The notes: generated by a model from the sequence alone, not told the origin. A stretch of 50,155 bases of DNA from Puniceicoccaceae bacterium (GCA_902516225.1 CABXXS010000003.1:1-50155), one strand, 5' to 3'. Counted from the first letter of the stretch, positions 17,071 through 26,849 are shown. Numbers and translations are program-made.

Positions 17071-19551
17071 ATGGAACCTATGAATAATTTTACGCCACGC
17101 GCGCAGCAAGTCTTAGCACTTTCTAGAAAAGAGGCAGACCGTTTTCATCATAATTATGTTGGAACCGAGCATTTGCTATTGGGTTTAATTAATCTTGGGC
17201 AAGGTGTCGCGGTCAATGTACTGCAAAAGATGGGCCTTGATTTACAAATTGTGCGTACGGCTGTTGAGAAACAAGTAGGTACTGGCCCAGAGAGTAAACC
17301 ATCTGGTAACATTCCTTACACACCCAGAGTAAAGAAGGTGCTCGCACTAGCTGGGAAAGAAGCCAAAGCATTAAATCATTCTTATGTTGGAACTGAACAT
17401 ATCCTCCTTGGCCTCTTGCGCGAGGGTGAGGGTGTTGCTGCACGTGTGCTCAAGTCATTAGACGTAGATATTGAGCGTTGCCGTAACGAAATCCTATCGG
17501 AATTGGACCCTAATTTTTCGGGTGAACCTGAGGAGGCTGCTGCAGGTAACGTGGTAGCATCTAGTGATAAAAAAGATAGTAAGACTCCAGCGCTAAAAGC
17601 TTTTGGACGTGATTTAACTGAACTCGCTATTAATGGCGAATTGGACCCTGTAATTGGCCGTGCAGATGAGATTAGACGAGTTGTGCAGATTCTCTGTCGT
17701 AGAACTAAAAATAATCCTGTTTTGATCGGTGAGGCAGGTGTTGGTAAAACTGCCATCGTAGAGGGCTTAGCACAAGAGGTTGCTTCTGGTGCGGTCCCTG
17801 AAATTCTCGCAGATAAGCGCGTGATTACTCTTGATCTTGCACTAATGGTTGCAGGTACTAAATATCGTGGGCAGTTCGAAGAGCGTATAAAAGCTGTAAT
17901 GGACGAGATTCGTCGGGCTAAGAATGTGATCATTTTTATCGATGAGTTGCACACGATTGTCGGCGCGGGTGCAGCTGAAGGTGCCATGGATGCCTCCAAT
18001 ATACTGAAGCCGGCACTAAGCCGCGGGGAGTTGCAATGCATTGGTGCGACTACACTCGCTGAATATAGGAAATACATTGAAAAAGATAGTGCACTTGATC
18101 GCCGCTTCCAATCGGTAAAAGTAGATGCGCCATCAATAGATGATACTATACTTATTTTAAAAGGAATCCGCTGTAAATACGAGGAGCATCACAAAGTTTC
18201 TTTCACGGATGAAGCTCTTGGTTACGCTGCAAAGCTTTCTGAGCGCTATATAACTACTCGCTTCCTTCCAGACAAAGCGATCGATATTTTGGACGAGGCT
18301 GGCGCGCGCTCTAGAATAGAATCGCTTAAACAGCCCCCTGAGATTGAACGGATGACAACAATGATCGAAGATGTTTGTTCCAGCAAGGATGACGCTATAG
18401 CGAAGCAAAACTTCGAAAGCGCTGCGACTTTTCGAGATGAGGAAAAACAACTTCGTGCCAAGCAAGAACAAGCCATTAACGACTGGAAGAAATCCCGCGA
18501 AGAGGTACGCGTCACAGTCGACGAGAATGATATGCTGCAAGTAGTTGCAGACTGGACAGGGATACCACTTTCTCGCATGGAACAGGAAGAAAGCAAAAAG
18601 TTACTCAAACTTGAAGCCGAACTACAACGCGAGATCATTGGTCAATCTGTGGCTACCGAAGTTATATCTAAGGCACTTCGTCGCTCACGTGCTGATTTGA
18701 AAGATCCTAAACGTCCGATCGGCTCATTTATGTTCCTTGGACCTACTGGGGTAGGTAAGACTCTACTTGCAAAAGTTTTAGCCGAAGAGATGTTCGGCGA
18801 TAAAGATTCTATCATTCAAATCGATATGTCTGAGTATATGGAGAAATTTGCTGTTTCTCGACTAGTGGGATCTCCTCCAGGTTATGTAGGTTATGAAGAG
18901 GGCGGACAGTTGACTGAAGCAGTTCGCAGAAAGCCTTACTCAGTAGTACTATTCGATGAAATTGAAAAAGCTCATCCAGATGTTGTGCAGCTTCTACTTC
19001 AGGTATTAGAGGAGGGTCGCCTGACTGATAGTTTAGGGCGCAAGATTGATTTTCGTAATACGATATTGATAATGACTTCAAACGTTGGTGCGGAGATACT
19101 TCAGCGTGATACTTCTATGGGGTTTGGTGTGGAGCGTAACGCAGAGAACGAGTATGAAAAAATTCGGGAGAAAATTCTTGATGAGACAAAACGTGTGTTT
19201 AAGCCTGAATTTCTTAACCGCTTAAATGATTTGGTAATATTCAAGCCACTTGCTCGTGAAGATATGCAAGAAATAGTTGATCTTGAACTTCGCAATGTCT
19301 CTAGTCGACTGAAAGATCGTGAGCTAACATTTAATTTTTCTACAGAAGCGAAAGACTTCTTAATTGTAAAAGGTTATGATGAAAAGTATGGCGCACGTCC
19401 ACTTAGGCGCGCAGTAGAAAGATATTTCGAAGACTCTTTAGCAGAGTCTCTGCTTTCCGGTGTAATAAAGCCTGGAGAAGTAATTAGTGTAACAATTAAT
19501 GATGATGGAAATGCACTACGCTTTGAGCAGGGTCACGCTGTTACCCCATAA
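17071..19551 (+). CDS. clpC: ClpC AAA+ unfoldase
   Basis: 826 residues, full length. The N-terminal double Clp-N repeat (FTPRAQQVLALSRKEADRFH and TPRVKKVLALAGKEAKALNH) is the docking site for phosphoarginine and adaptors. D1 has Walker A GEAGVGKT (220-227) and Walker B IIFIDELHT. A middle coiled-coil with a UVR-like segment (~430-465, SKDDAIAKQNFESAATFRDE) marks ClpC rather than ClpB or ClpA. D2 has GPTGVGKT (557-564) and VVLFDEIEKAHPDV. It feeds substrates into ClpP, which is not in this window. Placement directly after mcsA-mcsB indicates an arginine-phosphorylation quality-control operon. Confidence 0.96.
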   Translation: MEPMNNFTPRAQQVLALSRKEADRFHHNYVGTEHLLLGLINLGQGVAVNVLQKMGLDLQIVRTAVEKQVGTGPESKPSGNIPYTPRVKKVLALAGKEAKALNHSYVGTEHILLGLLREGEGVAARVLKSLDVDIERCRNEILSELDPNFSGEPEEAAAGNVVASSDKKDSKTPALKAFGRDLTELAINGELDPVIGRADEIRRVVQILCRRTKNNPVLIGEAGVGKTAIVEGLAQEVASGAVPEILADKRVITLDLALMVAGTKYRGQFEERIKAVMDEIRRAKNVIIFIDELHTIVGAGAAEGAMDASNILKPALSRGELQCIGATTLAEYRKYIEKDSALDRRFQSVKVDAPSIDDTILILKGIRCKYEEHHKVSFTDEALGYAAKLSERYITTRFLPDKAIDILDEAGARSRIESLKQPPEIERMTTMIEDVCSSKDDAIAKQNFESAATFRDEEKQLRAKQEQAINDWKKSREEVRVTVDENDMLQVVADWTGIPLSRMEQEESKKLLKLEAELQREIIGQSVATEVISKALRRSRADLKDPKRPIGSFMFLGPTGVGKTLLAKVLAEEMFGDKDSIIQIDMSEYMEKFAVSRLVGSPPGYVGYEEGGQLTEAVRRKPYSVVLFDEIEKAHPDVVQLLLQVLEEGRLTDSLGRKIDFRNTILIMTSNVGAEILQRDTSMGFGVERNAENEYEKIREKILDETKRVFKPEFLNRLNDLVIFKPLAREDMQEIVDLELRNVSSRLKDRELTFNFSTEAKDFLIVKGYDEKYGARPLRRAVERYFEDSLAESLLSGVIKPGEVISVTINDDGNALRFEQGHAVTP

Positions 19552-19679
19552 GTGCTGACTTACAACTTTCCTTATAATCTTATTATTTAGTGCTATTCCT
19601 TTGTGTGCTTACTTTAATTAAGTTGTGCGCACATTCACTGGCATTGACGTATTTCTTTTCTTTGTAAAAGCTATTTCCT

Positions 19680-20294
19680 ATGGCTGGCTTTGATGAAAAT
19701 ATCGTACGCGAGTACTTTGAGTTGAATGGTTTCTTCGTTCGCCAGTTGCGGAAGTACTTAGTTCAGTCACGCAAGAAACGAGTAGATGAGGAAATTGACC
19801 TCGTCGTGTATAATCCTAGTGCATCTAGAGACGGTGAGCCAGCTGGGTTCCAGCTATTTTCTGCCGATATGATCAAAATACGCCGTGCCATAGTAGTTGT
19901 GAAAGCTTGGCATACATCACGTTTTACGCCTGCGATGCTTAAGAGTAGTTCTAGGGTTTTTGATTTCCTTAAAAAAGATGTACTCAATAAAGCCGAGACT
20001 TATTTTAGTTTTGGTGATATTGAGGGTGACTACGATGCTGTTGACCCACGAGAGTTTACTAAAATACTAGTTCTACCAGGCTTACCTACGAATGATCCCC
20101 AGCGAACGGAAAGTATTGAATTACTAAAGGCCCAAGGGATAGATGGCATTATTACATTTAGTACTATTTTAGAGAACTTACTTCGTAATGTAGAGGTAAA
20201 TCATAGTTATCAAAAATCTGATCTTTTGCAGTTAATGCGCATATTAAAGATTTATGATATGGTCAAAGAGCCGCAGATGAATCTATTTAATTAA
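19680..20294 (+). CDS. Conserved protein of unknown function, possible PD-(D/E)XK-like fold
   Basis: I do not know a function for this 204-residue protein. The start MAGFDENIVREYFELNGFFV is followed by EEIDLVVYNP (~38-47) and RRAIVVVKAWH (~69-79). The order acidic residue-strand, then strand-lysine, resembles the core of restriction-endonuclease-like (PD-(D/E)XK) nucleases, but the similarity is only a motif-level impression. There is no signal peptide or membrane span. It stands alone between clpC and pdxA, each more than 100 bp away. The ATG follows a T-rich upstream region with TTGACG at 19644-19649. Confidence 0.6.
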   Translation: MAGFDENIVREYFELNGFFVRQLRKYLVQSRKKRVDEEIDLVVYNPSASRDGEPAGFQLFSADMIKIRRAIVVVKAWHTSRFTPAMLKSSSRVFDFLKKDVLNKAETYFSFGDIEGDYDAVDPREFTKILVLPGLPTNDPQRTESIELLKAQGIDGIITFSTILENLLRNVEVNHSYQKSDLLQLMRILKIYDMVKEPQMNLFN

Positions 20295-20398
20295 TAGTTA
20301 AGCAAATAATGAACTATCAGGATTTTACTATTATCGGGAGAAATGCTTTCGGGGATATATTTTGGATAAGGTTAATAAACACTTCGATAAAATAAGTG

Positions 20399-21328
20399 AT
20401 GGCTGTACCTGACAAACTGCCACCTTTGGCAATTACCTGCGGTGATCCAGCAGGGATAGGGCCAGAGGTAATAGAAAAATCAATACATAGTAATCCACTT
20501 TACAGGGATGATTGCGTATTAATAGGGTCGCACCCTTGGACTAAAAAACTATCTAATGATTACTCTATCCGATCTTTGCCAGTTGGATCCCAAGACTTCT
20601 CAGTTAGTCTAGGCGAACCTACAAACGAGGGTGCTCTGATAGCCCTAGAATCTATGAAGCTCGCGGCACAGGGTTGTACTGATGGACTCTTCCGTGGTGT
20701 AGTGACTGGTCCAGTTAGCAAGTACTGGTTAAAACATGCGGGCTTTGCTTTTCCTGGCCAGACAGAGTTTTTTGCTAGTGCTTGGGGGGGCGAACCTACA
20801 ATGGCATTTGTAGGTAAACAGTTGAGAGTGGTATTAGCTACCTGGCATATTCCACTTAGTAAAGTGCCCTCTGCATTTGATGAGGCCTGCATAGAGAAAG
20901 CTGTCCAGCGCGCTAACGAACTTGCTCAGCTTCTTGGTTTTAGTAAGCCCCGAATTGGGGTTTGCGGGTTAAACCCGCATGCAGGAGAAGATGGTTTACT
21001 TGGTCATGAGGAACAAGATGTGATTAATCCGGTTTTAGATAGGCTTCGTGAATCGTTTCCAGGTTTGTCTAGTTGCCTGCCCGGTGATACCGTATTTCAC
21101 CGCCAAATTAAAGGTGATTTTGATGTAACTATAGCTGCGTATCATGACCAAGGCTTATCGGCTGTAAAAACGCTTGAGTTTGATTCAGCTGTGAACCTTA
21201 CACTTGGCTTGCCGCATATTCGTACTAGCCCCGACCATGGGACCGCATTTAATCTGGCTGGTAAAAAATCTGCAAATACTGATAGCTTTGCTGCTGCAAT
21301 TAACCTTGCGCAGCAATTAACCCAGTAG
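20399..21328 (+). CDS. pdxA: 4-hydroxythreonine-4-phosphate dehydrogenase
   Basis: 309 residues; oxidises 4-phosphohydroxy-threonine with NAD(P) in the DXP-dependent vitamin B6 pathway. The N-terminus PPLAITCGDPAGIGPEVI is diagnostic. Metal-binding histidines are kept in ATWHIPLSK, GLNPHAGEDG and YHDQGLSAVK, and the SPDHGTAFNLAGK segment is present. The usual GHTE motif reads PGQTEFF, a His-to-Gln change near the phosphate site. I chose the ATG at 20399; an in-frame GTG lies directly before it. A TAAAAT hexamer lies 5 bp before the ATG. PdxJ is not in the window. Confidence 0.93.
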   Translation: MAVPDKLPPLAITCGDPAGIGPEVIEKSIHSNPLYRDDCVLIGSHPWTKKLSNDYSIRSLPVGSQDFSVSLGEPTNEGALIALESMKLAAQGCTDGLFRGVVTGPVSKYWLKHAGFAFPGQTEFFASAWGGEPTMAFVGKQLRVVLATWHIPLSKVPSAFDEACIEKAVQRANELAQLLGFSKPRIGVCGLNPHAGEDGLLGHEEQDVINPVLDRLRESFPGLSSCLPGDTVFHRQIKGDFDVTIAAYHDQGLSAVKTLEFDSAVNLTLGLPHIRTSPDHGTAFNLAGKKSANTDSFAAAINLAQQLTQ

Positions 21329-21356
21329 AATTATTTTTAAGCTTACCAATCTATAA

Positions 21357-21728
21357 ATGGTCGATACATTAGATATTCCAGAAGGAGTGAGGCTAGGTAA
21401 TGAGAATCTAATACTAGTTACCGCGCCAGCAGCTGATAAGCTATGCGCACTAATCCAAAGAGAACAAAAGGGTGAATATCTTCGTGTTAAAATTACAGGG
21501 GGAGGGTGCAATGGTCTTAGCTATAAAATGAAATTTGTTAACGATTCAAAGCGAGGAGATATACTCGTACGATCATCAGGTGCTCAGATTCTAGTAGACA
21601 CGAAAAGTGCTTTGTATTTGCGTGGCACACACCTTGACTATTCTGATCAAATGGTGGCGGGCGGCTTCAAATTCTCTAACCCAAACGCAAAGTCTAATTG
21701 TAGTTGCGGTGAAAGCTTTAGCATTTAG
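21357..21728 (+). CDS. erpA: A-type Fe-S cluster carrier (IscA/ErpA/HesB family)
   Basis: 123 residues with the invariant three cysteines of A-type carriers: GGGCNGLSY and the C-terminal NCSCGESF. These proteins bind and pass on [2Fe-2S]/[4Fe-4S] clusters to apo-enzymes. ErpA versus IscA cannot be separated by sequence alone; no isc or suf genes are nearby, which leans to a stand-alone ErpA-type carrier. It follows pdxA by 28 bp on the same strand, and TATAA directly touches the ATG. Confidence 0.88.
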   Translation: MVDTLDIPEGVRLGNENLILVTAPAADKLCALIQREQKGEYLRVKITGGGCNGLSYKMKFVNDSKRGDILVRSSGAQILVDTKSALYLRGTHLDYSDQMVAGGFKFSNPNAKSNCSCGESFSI

Positions 21729-21815
21729 AGTTGAAACCAAGCTATGAGCCTTTAGATTGACAGCTTCTAGGATAAACTCTTCCAATGTAGAGTTTACATT
21801 ACTAAAAATTAATTA

Positions 21816-22463
21816 ATGGCAAAATACCCGAATTCACGCGGCAAATTTAAACCTCGTAACCGTGGCCCTAAAGGGCTAAGAAGAAATGATCGTATACGCG
21901 CGGCAGAAGTACGTGTGATTGGCCCTGAGGGCACTAACCTAGGGGTGATGCCACCTGGTAAAGCGCTAGAACTGGCTAAAAAGGTGGGGCTCGATTTAAT
22001 CGAATTATCACCATCTGCTCGTCCGCCTGTCTGCCGAATTCTCGACTTTGGTAAGTTTCTTTATGAAGAAAGCAAAAAGCAGAAGGATACAAAGCAAGTA
22101 AGTAGTAAATTAAAGGAGGTTAAATTTCGCGTGTCTATTGGATCTCACGATTTCGAGACTAAGCTTCGACGAGCAGAAAGTTTTCTTGATCACGGAAACA
22201 AGGTAAAATTAACACTTCAATTCCGTGGTCGTGAAAACGAACACCGTGAGCTAGGTTATGAACGTGTAAAATTGGCCTCAGAGGAATTAAACGGTGTAGC
22301 TACTGCTGATTCTGAGCCTCGTCTAGTTGGTCGCCAAGTTACACAAATTTTATCGCCGCTTCCTGAATCAAAGCGTGTCCTGAAGTATAATGCTCCCGAT
22401 CATGAATTAGAAGATCATGAAGAAGATGATTTAGATTCAGAGGAGGAAGAAGCCGATTCCTGA
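21816..22463 (+). CDS. infC: Translation initiation factor IF-3
   Basis: 215 residues. IF-3 binds the 30S subunit and controls start-codon and initiator-tRNA choice. The N-domain begins [18 protein letters not shown], the linker is lysine-rich, and the C-domain has [20 protein letters not shown] and the RGRE segment. It has a ~25-residue strongly acidic C-terminal extension (about residues 190-215) that standard IF-3 lacks. In many bacteria rpmI and rplT follow infC; here a TIGR03790 protein follows instead. The altered form could bear on the unusual SD-poor initiation in this genome, but that is speculation. Confidence 0.95.
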   Translation: MAKYPNSRGKFKPRNRGPKGLRRNDRIRAAEVRVIGPEGTNLGVMPPGKALELAKKVGLDLIELSPSARPPVCRILDFGKFLYEESKKQKDTKQVSSKLKEVKFRVSIGSHDFETKLRRAESFLDHGNKVKLTLQFRGRENEHRELGYERVKLASEELNGVATADSEPRLVGRQVTQILSPLPESKRVLKYNAPDHELEDHEEDDLDSEEEEADS

Positions 22464-22514
22464 AGAATATGGGTGTTTTGCTCGGCTCGGTTAGTGATTA
22501 AAAAAACACAGCCT

Positions 22515-24176
22515 ATGTCAGCTCTTCGAAATATATTTTTTTTACTATTTCATTTCTTGTTATGGCTACAGGTATTATCTGCCCAGACAAATCAAGAGCT
22601 AGCAAATGGCACAATAATTGTTGTTAATCGTAACGCACCTGATTCGCTTCAAATTGGGCAGTACTATGCCAAGCAACGCGGCATCCCTGAATCAAACATA
22701 GTCTATCTCGATGCGCCAATACAGGAAACTATTAGCATAAGCCAATATGTTGAGTCTGTTGCAAACCCTTTGCTCAATGCGCTCTTGGATAATTATTGGG
22801 TAAATGGTGTTAAAGATACTACTACGGACACTTATGGTCGTGAGCGACTCTCCGCTTCGATTCATTCTATTCGATTTGTTGTACTTATCCGAGGAGTACC
22901 ACTGCGAATAGCTAATGATCCTAATCGAATTTTAAAAGCATATAATGATTTGCCTAATAAATTTCGCGTTAACAACGGCTCAGTAGACACAGAGGTGTCA
23001 CTGTTACTAGCACCCCCTAGTACTTCCATGACAGCTTTCTTACCAAATCCATATTTTGATAAGAAAGCTATATCAGAGCAGGTTTCTAATAGAGTATTAA
23101 AGGTAAGTCGCCTTGATGGCCCGACTAAGTCAGATGTTATACGATTGATTGATCGCACTTTGGAGGCAGAGAAAGTTGGGCTTATGGGCCGCGTTTATAT
23201 AGATACTGGTGGTCCACATGAAAAGGGAGATATATGGATACGATCTGCGGGAACTGTAGCAGAAAATGCTTACTTTGATATCGATTATGAGCCTAGTAAA
23301 CGATTATTAGATTATCGCGACCGCCTTGATGCTCCTGCCATTTATATGGGATGGTATCGTCACCATGCCTACGCCCAATGGAGCGCCCCTCGATGGCCTG
23401 TTCCACCAGGGGCGATTGGATTTCATCTGCACAGTTTTTCTGCTACTTCAGTACGTGATCCAAAAACATGGCTAGGAGCCTTTATTGCTCAAGGCTATTG
23501 CGCAAGCGTTGGTAACGTATATGAACCTTATCTAGAATTTACCCACCGCCCTCAAATCCTTTTAGAGCATTTGATCGAAGGTGGATATTTCGGTGATGCA
23601 GTTATGTTGAGCATGCCATCGCTTAGTTGGCAAAGCGTAGCGATTGGCGACCCTCTGTACCGTCCATTTAAAGTTGGTTTAAGGGAGCAATTGAAGCAAT
23701 CGAGTGATACAGTTTTTGGCACCTATGCTAATATGCGGGAGATCAATCGTATTCTGGCTGAGGAGGGCAGCGAAGAAGCGATTAGTTTTGGACGGAGTAG
23801 GTTTGTCTTACAACCTTCACTAGCATTAGCCTACCGTTTAGCGGTACTTTATAGTAATGCAGGGCAACAGTCGAAATCGATCGAAGTACTGAAAGTTGTT
23901 CGATATATGTCAAAGTTTTCGATAGACGAAATTGTTTTAGTACAAAAAATCGCAAATTTATTAAATGAGCATGGTGAGACTGAATTAGCGCTTAATTTAT
24001 ACACTAAACTTCTAGAAGAACGTGGATTAGATAAACAATTACTTATTTCGCTCTATGAGGGTGGCACAATTGTAGCATCTTCATGCGGCAAATCAGTCCT
24101 ATCGTCCCGTTGGTCGATAGAGGCTCGTAAGCTGAAGTCACCAGTTAGAGATGTCTCGAAAAATAAAAAGAGATAG
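22515..24176 (+). CDS. TIGR03790-type exported protein
   Basis: 553 residues from MSALRNIFFLLFHFLLWLQV, which is a good signal peptide; the in-frame start at 22473 adds only a non-homologous leader. The body matches TIGR03790: IIVVNRNAPDSLQIGQYYAK and RFVVLIRGVPLRI are typical, and the central region ends near GDAVMLSMPSLSWQ. The family is found mainly in Verrucomicrobia, Planctomycetes and relatives and its function is unknown. After residue ~400 the sequence becomes helical with TPR-like character (LALAYRLAVLYSNAGQQSKS). It probably lies in the periplasm. It starts 51 bp after infC, on the same strand. Confidence 0.8.
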   Translation: MSALRNIFFLLFHFLLWLQVLSAQTNQELANGTIIVVNRNAPDSLQIGQYYAKQRGIPESNIVYLDAPIQETISISQYVESVANPLLNALLDNYWVNGVKDTTTDTYGRERLSASIHSIRFVVLIRGVPLRIANDPNRILKAYNDLPNKFRVNNGSVDTEVSLLLAPPSTSMTAFLPNPYFDKKAISEQVSNRVLKVSRLDGPTKSDVIRLIDRTLEAEKVGLMGRVYIDTGGPHEKGDIWIRSAGTVAENAYFDIDYEPSKRLLDYRDRLDAPAIYMGWYRHHAYAQWSAPRWPVPPGAIGFHLHSFSATSVRDPKTWLGAFIAQGYCASVGNVYEPYLEFTHRPQILLEHLIEGGYFGDAVMLSMPSLSWQSVAIGDPLYRPFKVGLREQLKQSSDTVFGTYANMREINRILAEEGSEEAISFGRSRFVLQPSLALAYRLAVLYSNAGQQSKSIEVLKVVRYMSKFSIDEIVLVQKIANLLNEHGETELALNLYTKLLEERGLDKQLLISLYEGGTIVASSCGKSVLSSRWSIEARKLKSPVRDVSKNKKR

Positions 24177-24207
24177 AATCTTCTTCTAAGAGATATCGAC
24201 TATTAAA

Positions 24208-25503
24208 TCAATGCCCTGAAAGAGACTCTCTGATATGCGAAGCAATCCGCTCGCTACTACCACGATTTAATTTGTGCCACTGGACTGCTGCTTTGCGCAT
24301 TCCTGCAAGAGCGATTGAATCAGAGGCTAGTTCTGTAACAACTTTGACTAGATCATTTGGATCGCGAGCAATTTTGGAGGCGCCCGATAATACAAGTGTT
24401 TTAGAAATATCCTTAAAGTTGTTCATCTTAGGTCCCGTTATGATGGGAATACCTGCGTTAGCAGCTTCGATAGGCGTTTGTCCACCTTTGTTTGGAGGTA
24501 TACTTTTTCCGATAAATGCAAGATCCGCAGCTTGTGTCAGATGAGCGAGTTCACCAGTTGTATCAGCTAAATGAATGTGTAGGTTATCTTTTAGATAATG
24601 ATCTTTTGAACGCTGACTCCAAGCCAAGTCTTGGGATTTTAGTAGCTTAAGAATTTCGGGTGCACGTTCGGCATGTCGTGGCACGAGGAGTAGGCGACAG
24701 TCTATTCCCTGCTTTATAATCGCACGTTGAGCTTCTATTAGGGCAATTTCCTCACCTGACCATGTCGATGAACCTAGCAGTACGAATGCACTCTCTGCAC
24801 CAAAACCTAGACTATTGCGCAGAACCTTCTTTTCAGGATCTGAAAGTACAGAACTATTTGATACGTCAAATTTAATACTACCTGTTGCGTTAATAATCTC
24901 ACGTGGGCATCCGAGTTCGAGCAGTCTATCACGATCTAAATTGCTAGCTGGAAAAACAGAGGAAATCTTTTCTAACATTTGCCCAGCAATTTTGGGTACT
25001 TTCTTATAGCGAGAAAAACTTTTATCTGAAATCCGAGCGTTTATTAAGTAGGTAGGTATATTTTCTTTTTTAGCTTTATAAAGGTGCTCTGGCCATAGTT
25101 CACTCTCTGTAAGTATAATAGCATCGGGTTGTATGCGTTTCCATGCTATTGCGTTGAAAAGCAGGAAATCTAGAGGAAATATACCAATACTATGCACTAT
25201 GTTTGAATAGCGCTTTAGCGCTTCAGCATAACCAGTACTAGTCGTAGTGGTGAGTACGATTTCAATTTTCCCATCTTTTTGGAGTAGATCAATTAATGAT
25301 TGAACCGCTAGAACCTCACCAACACTTACAGCCTGGATCCATACTCGCTTTTTGCCAGCAGGGCATGGTTTTAGTTTGTGAAAAAAGCCGAGGCGATGTT
25401 GGAAGCACTTAGCATAACCGCCGCGGCGCAACATCCGAAGTAGGTAGTAGGGAAGGGCAATAAGTATCCCAGGAAAATAAAGTAATCGGTAAATCCAGAC
25501 CAT
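24208..25503 (-). CDS. kdtA: 3-deoxy-D-manno-octulosonic acid (Kdo) transferase
   Basis: 431 residues from MVWIYRLLYFPGILIALPYY (ATG at 25503); the longer frame to 25674 is cysteine-rich, non-homologous and would overlap the divergent gene. A single N-terminal membrane anchor precedes a GT-B fold. VSVGEV holds the catalytic glutamate region; LTTTTSTGYAEAL, LTESELWPEHL and the C-terminal KSIPPNKGGQTPIEAANAG are KdtA signatures. It adds Kdo to lipid A on the cytoplasmic face of the inner membrane, so this organism makes LPS. TATCAT lies four bases before the start codon. Confidence 0.93.
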   Translation of the reverse strand: MVWIYRLLYFPGILIALPYYLLRMLRRGGYAKCFQHRLGFFHKLKPCPAGKKRVWIQAVSVGEVLAVQSLIDLLQKDGKIEIVLTTTTSTGYAEALKRYSNIVHSIGIFPLDFLLFNAIAWKRIQPDAIILTESELWPEHLYKAKKENIPTYLINARISDKSFSRYKKVPKIAGQMLEKISSVFPASNLDRDRLLELGCPREIINATGSIKFDVSNSSVLSDPEKKVLRNSLGFGAESAFVLLGSSTWSGEEIALIEAQRAIIKQGIDCRLLLVPRHAERAPEILKLLKSQDLAWSQRSKDHYLKDNLHIHLADTTGELAHLTQAADLAFIGKSIPPNKGGQTPIEAANAGIPIITGPKMNNFKDISKTLVLSGASKIARDPNDLVKVVTELASDSIALAGMRKAAVQWHKLNRGSSERIASHIRESLSGH

Positions 25504-25507
25504 AATA

Positions 25508-25513
25508 ATGATA
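25508..25513 (-). promoter_or_regulatory. TATCAT box 4 bp before kdtA start
   Basis: On the minus strand TATCAT-TATT-ATG. This is the same hexamer seen before ilvE and mcsA. No clear -35 accompanies it. Confidence 0.3.
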
Positions 25514-25599
25514 TGACTATTCTTCGGCCTAATTTGAAAGAATAAAAGATGTATGCCTGATGCTTGCGCGAACAGTGCCATTGTACAATGTGAATTATT

Positions 25600-26619
25600 A
25601 TGGATCCTTTGACACAAGCGACACTCGGTGCTGCTGCAGCAGCAACAATCTGCCGAAGTACAGAGATAAGGCATGCAGTTGTAATTGGAGCGTTAGCCGC
25701 TGCTGCGCCCGATCTAGATGTTATGATCCGCTCTGATACAGATCCGCTACTAGTATTAGAATACCATAGGCATTTCACACATTCGATTTTCTTAGCTCCT
25801 TTTATAGGATTTATCGTAGCAGCCCTATATAAGGTACTGTTTTTCAGGAAGCTATGGCCCTTTCGTAGATTACTACTTTTCGCAGTCGTGGCAACTCTCA
25901 CGCATGGTCTTCTTGATGCATGCACTAGTTACGGTACTTTGCTTTATTGGCCTTTTCACGGTCACCGAGAATCTTGGGATATTATTTCAATCATAGACCC
26001 TATCTTCACACTCCCACTAGTAATATTTACTGTGCTTTCTTTTATCTTACGAAGACCACGTTTTGCTCGCATAGCGATGCTACTTTGTGTTACTTATTTA
26101 TGCTTAGGCATCTACCAGCGTGGCCAGGCTCATAGGTATGCGCAAACGTTAGCAGCAACGAGAGGCCACCACGTTGAGAGAGTTAGCGTACGACCTTCAT
26201 TTGGTAATATCGCTCTTTGGCGACTCGTTTATCGCTCAGGAAATTCTTACTATGTAGACGCACTACGTACACTACCTTTTACTGAAGATGTACTTTATCC
26301 AGGATCAAAAGTATCTGCTTATACTAAAGAGTCAGCGACGGGAGAAATAGATTTTGGTATTCAGCAAGATATAGACGTAGAACGCTTCCGGTTTTTTTCA
26401 CAAGGTTATCTCTATCGTCATCCTGAACATTCGAATATAATAGGTGATTTACGTTATTCAATGTTTCCGGATTCGATTCAGCCTATATGGGGCATACGCC
26501 TTTATCCTGATCAGCCAAATAAACATGTATCCTTTGAATATTTTAGGGAAACGGATACACCTCACCTAGCTAGGCTATTTAGTATGATTCAGGGTAAAAA
26601 AGCATCTCTTATAGATTAG
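25600..26619 (+). CDS. DUF457/YdjM-like membrane-bound metal-dependent hydrolase
   Basis: 339 residues. The start MDPLTQATLGAAAAA is the hallmark of this inner-membrane family. Candidate metal-binding groups follow: APDLDVM, YHRHFTHS and THGLLDACTSYG. About four membrane spans occupy the first ~180 residues; the C-terminal ~160 residues are soluble. Members are predicted phospholipase-like metal hydrolases; in enteric bacteria one (YdjM) is LexA-regulated. No LexA box was recognised here. The gene is divergent from kdtA with ~96 bp between starts. Confidence 0.85.
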   Translation: MDPLTQATLGAAAAATICRSTEIRHAVVIGALAAAAPDLDVMIRSDTDPLLVLEYHRHFTHSIFLAPFIGFIVAALYKVLFFRKLWPFRRLLLFAVVATLTHGLLDACTSYGTLLYWPFHGHRESWDIISIIDPIFTLPLVIFTVLSFILRRPRFARIAMLLCVTYLCLGIYQRGQAHRYAQTLAATRGHHVERVSVRPSFGNIALWRLVYRSGNSYYVDALRTLPFTEDVLYPGSKVSAYTKESATGEIDFGIQQDIDVERFRFFSQGYLYRHPEHSNIIGDLRYSMFPDSIQPIWGIRLYPDQPNKHVSFEYFRETDTPHLARLFSMIQGKKASLID

Positions 26620-26759
26620 TACTAACTAAATAATAGCCCAAATAATTATACCATAGTAGCGTCAATTTCTGTTTGCTGATATCGGCAGGATCCAAGGAAT
26701 GTGTCTATTTATTGATTGACCTATTTTAGTGCTACATTTTGCTCCTCATTCTCGGCAAT

Positions 26760-26849
<90 letters not shown>

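Noticed and set aside
17382..18077. 231-codon minus-strand ORF inside clpC
   Set aside because: It lies fully antisense to strongly conserved ClpC domains and has a Ser/Ala-rich shadow composition with no recognisable motif.
25504..25674. Cysteine-rich N-terminal extension of KdtA
   Set aside because: It overlaps the start of the divergent DUF457-type gene and would place a cysteine cluster before the normal membrane anchor.
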